The notes beneath the pieces are model-generated. The model had not been told where the DNA came from. It ran no database searches and worked only from the letters and a program-made list of their open reading frames with translations. This document shows, in pieces, positions 1-6,388 of a stretch of DNA of 14,719 nt. Each line of letters opens with the position of its first letter. Position 1 is the stretch's first letter. The DNA is taken from NCBI GenBank assembly GCA_036524155.1, contig DATDCV010000517.1, positions 1 to 14,719 on the forward strand, read 5' to 3'. Origin of the DNA: DATDCV01 sp036524155 (GTDB lineage Bacteria; Verrucomicrobiota; Verrucomicrobiia; Limisphaerales; UBA8199). A program made the position numbers and the translations under genes.

Positions 1-90
1 TAAGCCGGCTGCAAACCGGCGCTCCGGGTCTCAGGACGGAGTTGCTAAGCCGGTTGAAAACCGGCGCTCCGCGTCGCAAGACCGGGTTGG
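1..90. repeat. Two tandem copies of a 45-bp hairpin-containing repeat
   Basis: Copy 1 (1-45) and copy 2 (46-90) align without gaps and differ at a minority of positions. Both carry TAAGCCGG, a short spacer, then AAACCGGCGCTCCG. Each copy can form a small stem-loop, with GCCGG pairing to CCGGC around a 7-nt loop. The array may continue to the left of the window. The copies directly abut with no unique spacers, so this is not a CRISPR array. Similar 'AGCCGG...CCGGCGCTCC' elements are, from memory, dispersed in Verrucomicrobia genomes, so this may be an interspersed palindromic element. Its function is unknown. Confidence 0.7.
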
Positions 91-250
91 TTCTGCGCGC
101 ATAAATGGCTTGCTCAGTCGCAGCGGGGGACAGATCATACGTTCGGCAGCCCCTGTTAGACGTTCGCGCGCGCGCTTTTTTTCGCCCTGGCGGGGGCCGA
201 GCCGCTCGGTCGATGAACCTGTAGTTATAAACGAGAAAGAGGAACTCCCG

Positions 251-2617
251 ATGAAAACCCGCTGTGCAATTATGCTGTGTTTCGCCCTCGTGGGTCTGAC
301 TGCCGCCGCCGCGGAGCCGCTGGGCAACGCTTTCACCTACCAGGGACACTTAACCGATTCCGGCGCGCCGGCGGAGGGCACGTTTGATTTGCAGTTCACC
401 CTGTTCGGGGCGGCGAGCGGCGGCGCCTCGCTGTTAAAACCGCTGACCAACGTGGTGGTCGCGGCCAACGGGCTTTTCACTACGACCCTTGACTTCGGCG
501 TCCCCATGTTCACCGGGGACGCGCGCTGGCTGCAAATTGCCGTGCGGACGAACGGTTCGGTCGGCGGCTTCACGACGCTCGTCCCACGCCAGCCGCTCAC
601 GCCCGCTCCCTACGCTTTCTATGCGCCGGACGCCGGAATCGCCTCCGAAGCCAAGTCGGTCTCTCCGGGCAGCGTGACCAGCGCGGGTCTTACTGCGGGC
701 TCGGTGGGCTCCCTCCAGGTCGCGGACGGCAGCCTCACCCCGGCCGACCTGGGTCCGGCGTTGGCGTCGAATACGTTCTGGCGGCTGGGCGGAAACGCAG
801 GGACGACGACGCCGTTGAATTTCCTCGGCACCCTCGATGCGAGGTCGCTCGAGCTCGGCGTCGCGAATCAACCCGTCTTTAGCATTGATTACTGGATGGA
901 TGATGCGAGCCAGCTCAGGCCGAGCTTTAATGCGGGCTTCGGCAACACGCTGTCGGCCCGTGGCTCCACCATCGCGGGCGGATTCGACAACGCCATCGGC
1001 TACTACGCCTCGGGCAGCAGCATTGCCGGGGGGAGCGAGAACACTATCGGCCTGAGGGCATATCACAGCGCGGTCGGCGGTGGCGCGGGAAATGACATCG
1101 CAACCGACGCCTTTCTCAGTGTGGTCGCGGGCGGTCAGGACAATGACATCGCTTCGGCCAAGAGCGTGATCAGTGGGGGCGCAGGCAATAGCATCAGCGT
1201 TAACTCTCTCCATGCCACCATTGCGGGCGGCCACGGCAACTCAATCGCGGTGTCCTCGGACTACAGCGCAATCAGTGGAGGCGAGAGCAACCTGATCATG
1301 GGAGTCGTTGAAGGTGGCACCATAGCGGGCGGTGGCCTGAACCGGATCGCCAGCAATGCGGGCCACTATCCGGTGATTAGCGGCGGCTGGAGCAACCGCA
1401 TCGCAGGTGGAGCTTCTTACGCGGCCATCGGGGGCGGGCTGAACAACGCCATTGAAATCAACTCCTGGCACAGCGTGATCAGCGGGGGCGAAAGCAACAC
1501 CGTCGCGCGGGACGTCAGTGATGCGACCATTGCCGGCGGGCACAACAACCAGATAGATGAACATGCCAGCAATGGTGCTATTGGCGGCGGTAACAATAAC
1601 AGCGTGGGTAGCAGCTCGGCTTCCTCCACCATTGCCGGGGGCTACACCAATACCATCGGCATCGCCGCGCCGGCGAGCACCGTCGCCGGCGGACAAAACA
1701 ACCATATTGGGAGCTATTCCCCTTACGCCACCATCGCGGGGGGACGCAATCACAGTATCGGCACCAACTGCCTTTACGCCGCCATCGGCGGGGGCTATGA
1801 CCATGACATCGACGCCAACTCGGCTTACACGTCCATTCCAGGCGGCTACAACAATGGCATTGGCATCGAGTCGGATTCCGGCACGGTCGCGGGCGGGGAA
1901 AACAACAGCATCGGAAACAGCTCCCGGTACGCGACAATCGCAGGCGGGCGGCGAAATTCTGTCGGAACCAACTCGCCCTCCAGTGCCATCGGCGGCGGCA
2001 GCGACAACGAAGCCACGGGCAACAGCGCGTATGCCACTATCGCCGGCGGACTGCGCAACAATGTCGGCATAAATGTCGCCGGCGGCACGGTGGGCGGCGG
2101 CAGCGACAACACCGTCACAGCCGGCGCCGCTTACGCGACCATACCCGGCGGACGCAACGCGGTGGCGGCGAACTACGGCCAGATGGTCTATGCCAGCGGC
2201 CAATTCGCTGCGCCGGGAGACGCCCAGGCTTCCACCTACGTGCTGCGCCGGACCGCCCTTAGCAGCTATAGCGAGCCCGACGTCGAGCTGTTCATCGATG
2301 GCGTTAGCAAGCGGATAACCGTGGGGCCCGAGCGCGCGATGACTATCGACGGCCTGCTGGTTGGATTCGGCGCCAACCACCTGGTGAGCTCGTATAAACT
2401 TTCCGGATACCTAAAGCGTGTGGGCGACACCACCACCTTCTGGGGAGGCGCCAGCTCCATCTATGAAGAGATGACCGGGCGATCCGCAGACGTCAGCGCG
2501 GACGATGCGAATGACGCGCTCATCATTCTAGTCCGGAACGGGAAGCTGCCGTCCGGCGCTTTCGAGGGAGAAGTTCGTTGGGTGGCCACTGTCCGCACCG
2601 TGGAGGCGGCCTGGTAG
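251..2617 (+). CDS. Secreted adhesin/fibre-like protein with 24 YadA-head-like repeats
   Basis: The 788-residue protein has a Sec signal peptide (about residues 1-21, ending AAAA before EPLG). An N-terminal FTYQGHL module follows (about 27-130) and ends in LTPAPYAFYA, a layout seen in many secreted Verrucomicrobia and Planctomycetes proteins. Residues 239-645 are 24 units of about 17 residues of the form (S/A)(T/A)I(A/G)GGxxNxI, like the left-handed parallel beta-roll of YadA/Hia heads. The C-terminal ~140 residues (VYASGQF...GDAQASTYVLRR...ADDANDALII...IRWVATV-like end) resemble a domain at the ends of phage tail-fibre proteins. No YadA membrane anchor is present, so it is not a classical trimeric autotransporter. 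The ATG at 251 is preferred because it opens the signal peptide and has an AAAGAGGA Shine-Dalgarno 7 nt upstream; the frame is open back to a TTG at 110. The likely role is surface or extracellular binding, which is inferred. The ligand is unknown. Confidence 0.85.
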   Translation: MKTRCAIMLCFALVGLTAAAAEPLGNAFTYQGHLTDSGAPAEGTFDLQFTLFGAASGGASLLKPLTNVVVAANGLFTTTLDFGVPMFTGDARWLQIAVRTNGSVGGFTTLVPRQPLTPAPYAFYAPDAGIASEAKSVSPGSVTSAGLTAGSVGSLQVADGSLTPADLGPALASNTFWRLGGNAGTTTPLNFLGTLDARSLELGVANQPVFSIDYWMDDASQLRPSFNAGFGNTLSARGSTIAGGFDNAIGYYASGSSIAGGSENTIGLRAYHSAVGGGAGNDIATDAFLSVVAGGQDNDIASAKSVISGGAGNSISVNSLHATIAGGHGNSIAVSSDYSAISGGESNLIMGVVEGGTIAGGGLNRIASNAGHYPVISGGWSNRIAGGASYAAIGGGLNNAIEINSWHSVISGGESNTVARDVSDATIAGGHNNQIDEHASNGAIGGGNNNSVGSSSASSTIAGGYTNTIGIAAPASTVAGGQNNHIGSYSPYATIAGGRNHSIGTNCLYAAIGGGYDHDIDANSAYTSIPGGYNNGIGIESDSGTVAGGENNSIGNSSRYATIAGGRRNSVGTNSPSSAIGGGSDNEATGNSAYATIAGGLRNNVGINVAGGTVGGGSDNTVTAGAAYATIPGGRNAVAANYGQMVYASGQFAAPGDAQASTYVLRRTALSSYSEPDVELFIDGVSKRITVGPERAMTIDGLLVGFGANHLVSSYKLSGYLKRVGDTTTFWGGASSIYEEMTGRSADVSADDANDALIILVRNGKLPSGAFEGEVRWVATVRTVEAAW
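965..2185 (+). repeat. 24-unit in-frame repeat tract (17 residues/51 bp) encoding a beta-roll
   Basis: This tract within the secreted protein encodes 24 consecutive units starting at Ser239. Twenty-two are exactly 17 residues. Unit 4 (SVVAGGQDNDIASAK) has 15 and unit 8 (GTIAGGGLNRIASNAGHY) has 18. Conserved positions are the I-x-GG turn and an Asn five residues after the Ile. The units differ strongly at DNA level, so this is an old, selected protein repeat and not a recent slippage array. Confidence 0.85.
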
Positions 2618-2713
2618 CTCCTTCCCTCAATTCTTAGCCTGGAAAACCGAATCGCTCCTTGAACGAAGCGACGCGCGCGCCGAGTATCAGGCAACCGGAT
2701 CGGCACGCTGAAC

Positions 2714-3625
2714 ATGAACGCGAAAAGAAAGCTCTTGGTCACAGGCGCACACGGCTTTGTGGCCGGCAGCGTTTTGGTGCAAGCGGGGGACGAGTGGGAA
2801 TTGCACGCGCTGTCGCGCGGCGGGGAGGCAAAGGCCCGGCGGGATTGGCGTTGGCACGCAGTCGATCCACTGGACGCGGCGGCGTTGGAAAGGGTTTTCA
2901 TCGCGGTCCGGCCCGACGCGGTGGTTCACACGGCGGCGATTGCCGACATCGATTTTTGCCAGGCGAACCAGGCGCTGGCCCGCTCGGTGAACGTGGAAAT
3001 GACGCGGACGCTAGCGGAATTGTGCGGCCACGGGCGGGCGCGGCTGGTCTTTTGTTCCACCGACACGGTTTTCGACGGGGAGCATGCTCCCTACCGGGAA
3101 GAGGATTCGCCGGGGCCGGTGAACTTCTACGCGGAAACCAAAGTCGAGGCCGAACAATGCGTCGGCGGGCTCGGCGCCCAGGGGATCATCGCGCGACTCG
3201 CGCTGGTGGTCGGCCTGCCGTTGTGGGGCGCCGGCAACTCGTTCCTGATGCGGGTGGTCACCGCGCTCAAGGCCGGGAAAACCGTCAGCACCGCGGCGGA
3301 GGAAGTCCGTACGCCGATAGACGTGATCACGCTCGGGCGCGCGTTGCTCGAATTGGCGGGCGGCGGGCAGAGCGGCGTTTTTCACCTGGCAGGTCTCACG
3401 CGCGTTAATCGGCTGCAGATGAACCAAACGATTGCGGCTCGATTCGGGTTTCCGCTGCATCTGCTCGCAGCGCAGCCACCGGCCGAAAGGTCAGGCCGCG
3501 CGCCGCGTCCCCGGGATGTCTCGCTCCAATGCGCGAAGGCTGGCGCGCAGCTCAAGACTCCCTTGCGCACGTTCGATGAAGGGCTTTCCTTAATTCTCGA
3601 ACGCGGCAATACTTCGGCCGCATGA
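2714..3625 (+). CDS. RmlD-like NAD(P)-dependent sugar reductase/epimerase (extended SDR)
   Basis: This is a 303-residue extended short-chain dehydrogenase/reductase of the RmlD (dTDP-4-dehydrorhamnose reductase) substrate-binding type. The Rossmann dinucleotide motif TGAHGFVAG lies at residues 10-18. The active site shows S115-T116-D117 and the catalytic pair Y139-x-x-x-K143 (FYAETK). The C-terminal RPRDVSLQCAKA segment matches the RmlD-type 'RP-x-x-x-x-L' region. Length is normal for the family and the protein appears cytosolic. The ATG at 2714 lacks a strong Shine-Dalgarno. The stop codon overlaps the next gene's start by 4 nt (ATGA), so translation is probably coupled. RmlB, RmlA and RmlC partners are absent nearby, so a rhamnose pathway is not supported. 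Reduction of a keto-sugar or related keto group linked to the downstream aminotransferase is inferred. Confidence 0.85.
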   Translation: MNAKRKLLVTGAHGFVAGSVLVQAGDEWELHALSRGGEAKARRDWRWHAVDPLDAAALERVFIAVRPDAVVHTAAIADIDFCQANQALARSVNVEMTRTLAELCGHGRARLVFCSTDTVFDGEHAPYREEDSPGPVNFYAETKVEAEQCVGGLGAQGIIARLALVVGLPLWGAGNSFLMRVVTALKAGKTVSTAAEEVRTPIDVITLGRALLELAGGGQSGVFHLAGLTRVNRLQMNQTIAARFGFPLHLLAAQPPAERSGRAPRPRDVSLQCAKAGAQLKTPLRTFDEGLSLILERGNTSAA

Positions 3626-4821
3626 GCCCACCCAAACTGAAGTTCGACCTGCAGATCAAATCGGGGACCGAGTATGGCGCGGAGGAGGAGCGGGCCGTGA
3701 TCGAGGTGCTGCGCCAGGGTGCGCCGACCAGTGGCGAGGCCTGCATCCAGTTCGAGAAGGAGTTTGCGGCGTATTGCGGCGTGGCCCATGCGCGGGCGGT
3801 CACCAACGGCACCGCCGCGTTGTTCCTGTCGCTGGTGGCGATCGACCTGAAGCCGGGCGACCGCATCATCACGTCACCGCTGACGTGGATCGCGACCGCT
3901 GCCGCCGGGGTGACGCTTGGCGCCGAAGTGGACTTCGTGGATGTAGACCCGGTGACCTGCAACTTGGACGCCGCCCAACTGGAAGCGAAAATCACACCAA
4001 AAACCCGCGCGATCCTGCCGGTGCATTTGTACGGGCTGTGCTGCGACATGGACGCCATCCTGGCGATTGCGCGGCAGCATGGCGTGGCGGTAATCGAGGA
4101 CGCGTGCCACGCGGTTGGCGCCGAATACAAGGGCCGCAAAGCAGGCTCGATGGGAACGACGGGGTGCTTTAGTTTTCACGAACAGAAAAACATTTCCACT
4201 CTCGGCGAGGGCGGGATGGTGGTGACCGATGATCCGGCCCTGTTCGAACGGATCGCACTGTACCGGTCACATTGCACGCGGGTTTACGGCCGCAGCACAA
4301 AATACTGCTCGCTCGACGAGGCGAAATTCCCGATGGGCAAACGGTTCTGGTGGCAGGATTTCGACGACTGCGGCTACAATTTCCGCATGACCGACGCCCA
4401 GGGCGCCGTCGGTGTGGTGCAACTGCGCAAGCTTGACCAGCTCAACCAACGGCGCATCGACAACGCCGCCTACCTTTCCGCAGGGTTGCGCGATCTGCCC
4501 GGCATCACGCTGCCGACAGTTCCTCCCGGTTTCAAACATGTGTTCCATCTCTATCCGATCCAGCTCGACGCGGAGCGATTCGGCTTAATGAAGGACGATT
4601 TCATTTACGCGATGCTCTATGAGAAGGGGATCAAGGTTGGCACCCATTATACCCCGCTTCACTACGCGACCGCTTTCCGGAAGCGCGGTTTCCGCCCGGG
4701 CCAATTTCCGGTGGCGGAGCGGGTGGCGGAGCGGCTGGTGACCTTGCCACTGAACCCGCGCCAGTCCCGGGAGGCGCTGGATCATTTAATCGAGAGCATC
4801 CGGAGCCTGCGGCGTGGATGA
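3622..4821 (+). CDS. DegT/DnrJ/EryC1/StrS-family PLP sugar aminotransferase
   Basis: This is a 399-residue fold-type I PLP aminotransferase. It has the family landmarks: TNGTAAL near residue 60, the PLP-ring aspartate D160 in EDACHAVGAEYKG, and the Schiff-base lysine K189 in SFHEQKNISTLGEGG. The C-terminal half has the HLYPIQ and THYTPLHY segments typical of sugar aminotransferases such as ArnB, DesI and StrS, and FPVAERVAERLVTLPLNP. The family normally transfers an amino group from glutamate or glutamine to a keto-sugar nucleotide; some members, such as NtdA, act on sugar phosphates. The exact substrate cannot be read from the sequence. The ATG at 3622 overlaps the upstream reductase stop, and its own stop lies 8 nt inside the transporter gene, giving a compact operon. 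Confidence 0.9.
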   Translation: MSPPKLKFDLQIKSGTEYGAEEERAVIEVLRQGAPTSGEACIQFEKEFAAYCGVAHARAVTNGTAALFLSLVAIDLKPGDRIITSPLTWIATAAAGVTLGAEVDFVDVDPVTCNLDAAQLEAKITPKTRAILPVHLYGLCCDMDAILAIARQHGVAVIEDACHAVGAEYKGRKAGSMGTTGCFSFHEQKNISTLGEGGMVVTDDPALFERIALYRSHCTRVYGRSTKYCSLDEAKFPMGKRFWWQDFDDCGYNFRMTDAQGAVGVVQLRKLDQLNQRRIDNAAYLSAGLRDLPGITLPTVPPGFKHVFHLYPIQLDAERFGLMKDDFIYAMLYEKGIKVGTHYTPLHYATAFRKRGFRPGQFPVAERVAERLVTLPLNPRQSREALDHLIESIRSLRRG

Positions 4822-6130
4822 GGCGAATGCCAATCGCCGGGGCTTGACCGCTTTGTCTCCCGCGCAGGTGACCTGGCGATGGCGCATCCTCATCGCGAGT
4901 TATTTTGCGTATGGAGGCTACTACCTGACGCGGAAGACCTTCACGATCTGCAAAACCACGATCGCGAAGGATCTGCACTGGGAGCTGGGAGATACCGCCC
5001 ACATCTGGACGGCGTACCTCGTTGCCTACATGGCCGGCATGTTCATCAACAGTTACGTCGGCCGCCGGCGGGGGCCGCGAGTGCTGCTGCTCGGCGGCCT
5101 GGGCCTTTCGCTGCTGTTCAACGTGATCTTCGGATTTGCCAATTCCTTCGCCACGTTTCTGGTGTTCATGTTTTTCAACGGCCTGGTCCAGGCCAGCGGC
5201 TGGCCGGGCAGTGTCGGCGCGGTGTCGCACTGGCTGCGGCCGGCCGAACGCGGCACGGTGATGGGCTTTTGGTCCACGAACTACCTTTTCGGAAACATGC
5301 TGGTGAAATCGCTGGGAGGTTTTCTGCTCGGCTGCTATGGCTGGCGCTGGTCCTTCTGGGGCTGCACGCTGCTGAGCTTCGGCATCTGGTGGCTGCTTTT
5401 CTTTTGGCAGCGCACCCGGCCTGAGGATGTGGGCCTGGACCCAATCATTGAAGCGCAACCCGCGGAGACGCGCGCGGTCGAGGCGTCGCAGGAGGAACGG
5501 GTGACACTCAGGCAATATTTCCAACTGGGCACCAATCCGATCATTCTGGCGATGGGGATCAGCTATTTTTGCATTAAGTTCCTGCGCTACGCGCTCGATT
5601 CCTGGCTGCCATCTTTTCTGAATATCCAGGGGCTCGACGTTGCGCGGGCCAGTTATTACTCGCAAGTCTTCGATTTCGCGGGTCTCGGAGGCGTGCTGCT
5701 CGCGGGCTGGGCCCTGGATCGGTGGTTCAAAGGCAACTGGGCGGCCGTGTGCGCGGTGATGTCCCTGGGCGTCATTGTCGGGTGCCTTGCCGTGCTTCAA
5801 TTCGGCGGCAGTCCCGCGGCGCTCGCGCTCTGTTTTGGCATCGTCGGTTTCATGTTATACGGACCCGATACGTTGCTGTGCGGCGCGGCGTCGGTGCAGG
5901 TGGCCGGCGAAGTGAACGCCGTGGCGGTCGCGGGACTCGTCAACGGGCTGGGCAGCCTGGGTCCGGTAATTCAGGAAGAGGTCATCGGCTGGCTCGTGCG
6001 GGGCGATGTTCACGCGGGGATGCGCAACACCAACCGCTTGACGCTGCTGATAAGTATTCTGATGACCTGCCTGCTGGCGCTGATTGCGTGGCATCTGCGG
6101 CGGATAGAAAAGAAGCACGCGGCCATTTAG
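4814..6130 (+). CDS. OPA-family MFS transporter (GlpT/UhpT-like organophosphate:phosphate antiporter)
   Basis: This is a 438-residue polytopic membrane protein of the major facilitator superfamily with about 12 hydrophobic segments. The N-terminal YFAYGGYYLTRKTF (R40, K41) matches the signature of the organophosphate:Pi antiporters, in which the arginine binds phosphate. A second arginine, R258 in FLRYALDSWLPSFL, sits where GlpT has its other substrate-binding arginine (LRYG-x-x-DW). The GPDTLLCGAASVQVAG stretch corresponds to the GPQML region of TM10. Both phosphate-binding arginines are therefore retained, predicting exchange of a sugar phosphate or glycerol-3-phosphate for phosphate at the inner membrane. 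Start is GTG at 4814, overlapping the aminotransferase by 8 nt; no better start is visible before the first membrane segment. Direction of transport and substrate are inferred. A regulatory UhpC-like sensor role is possible, but no two-component genes are nearby. Confidence 0.85.
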   Translation: MDEANANRRGLTALSPAQVTWRWRILIASYFAYGGYYLTRKTFTICKTTIAKDLHWELGDTAHIWTAYLVAYMAGMFINSYVGRRRGPRVLLLGGLGLSLLFNVIFGFANSFATFLVFMFFNGLVQASGWPGSVGAVSHWLRPAERGTVMGFWSTNYLFGNMLVKSLGGFLLGCYGWRWSFWGCTLLSFGIWWLLFFWQRTRPEDVGLDPIIEAQPAETRAVEASQEERVTLRQYFQLGTNPIILAMGISYFCIKFLRYALDSWLPSFLNIQGLDVARASYYSQVFDFAGLGGVLLAGWALDRWFKGNWAAVCAVMSLGVIVGCLAVLQFGGSPAALALCFGIVGFMLYGPDTLLCGAASVQVAGEVNAVAVAGLVNGLGSLGPVIQEEVIGWLVRGDVHAGMRNTNRLTLLISILMTCLLALIAWHLRRIEKKHAAI

Positions 6131-6196
6131 AAATTCGAAAGAAGCAGGGAAGGGCCTCCTCCCCACAAACCCGGCCAAGGAAGCACGAACGAGCCT

Positions 6197-6237
6197 CCTC
6201 TCCCCAGCCCTCTCCTCCAGAGGGGGAGAGGGAGAGG
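6197..6237. terminator. Large hairpin in convergent intergenic region; terminator or REP-like element
   Basis: This is the main recognisable element of the gene-free 6131-6388 region between the convergent transporter and GDPD genes. CCCTCTCC (6208-6215) pairs with GGAGAGGG (6225-6232), and an outer CCTCT (6197-6201) pairs with AGAGG (6233-6237) around a 6-nt bulge. There is no uridine tract on either side, so intrinsic termination is uncertain. The pyrimidine-rich arm and purine-rich arm resemble a widely dispersed REP-like palindrome. The rest of the region (6240-6388) shows no convincing gene. It has a short open frame on the minus strand and may be part of a dispersed repeat. Confidence 0.5.
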
Positions 6238-6388
6238 TGGCCCTTGCATCGTAGCAGGTTTGTGGTCCCAACGCATGCGCTCGAGCGGAATGGGCTCTCC
6301 TGGAATCGTGGTGCGGTAGAGTGAGACTGCGGTGGAGTTTGTCGGCCTCTGGCGGATCGTGATGCTCGGGCTTTCGTGCTGTCGGTTC

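Noticed and set aside
1..90. Tandem repeats as a CRISPR fragment
   Set aside because: The copies abut, differ from each other, and have no unique spacers; no cas genes are present.
165..182. CG-dinucleotide run followed by seven T as an intrinsic terminator
   Set aside because: The CG run is only 11 nt and leaves no room for a normal stem and loop; no upstream gene end is visible in the window.
110..250. A TTG at 110 as the start of the repeat protein
   Set aside because: It would put 47 residues of Arg/Ser-rich sequence before a clean signal peptide; the ATG at 251 has a good Shine-Dalgarno.
434..2380. Long minus-strand open frames (434-1234 and 1241-2380) opposite the repeat protein
   Set aside because: They mirror the GGC/ATC-rich repeat codons, have no domain, start site or signal, and are explained by the composition of the sense gene.
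2618..2713. Promoter or terminator between the repeat protein and the reductase
   Set aside because: Only a weak CGCT/AGCG pairing was seen, with no T-tract and no credible -35/-10 pair.
4631..5800. 389-codon minus-strand frame across the aminotransferase/transporter junction
   Set aside because: It is antisense to two well-supported genes and its product is a low-complexity His/Arg/Pro/Ala-rich sequence with no family features.
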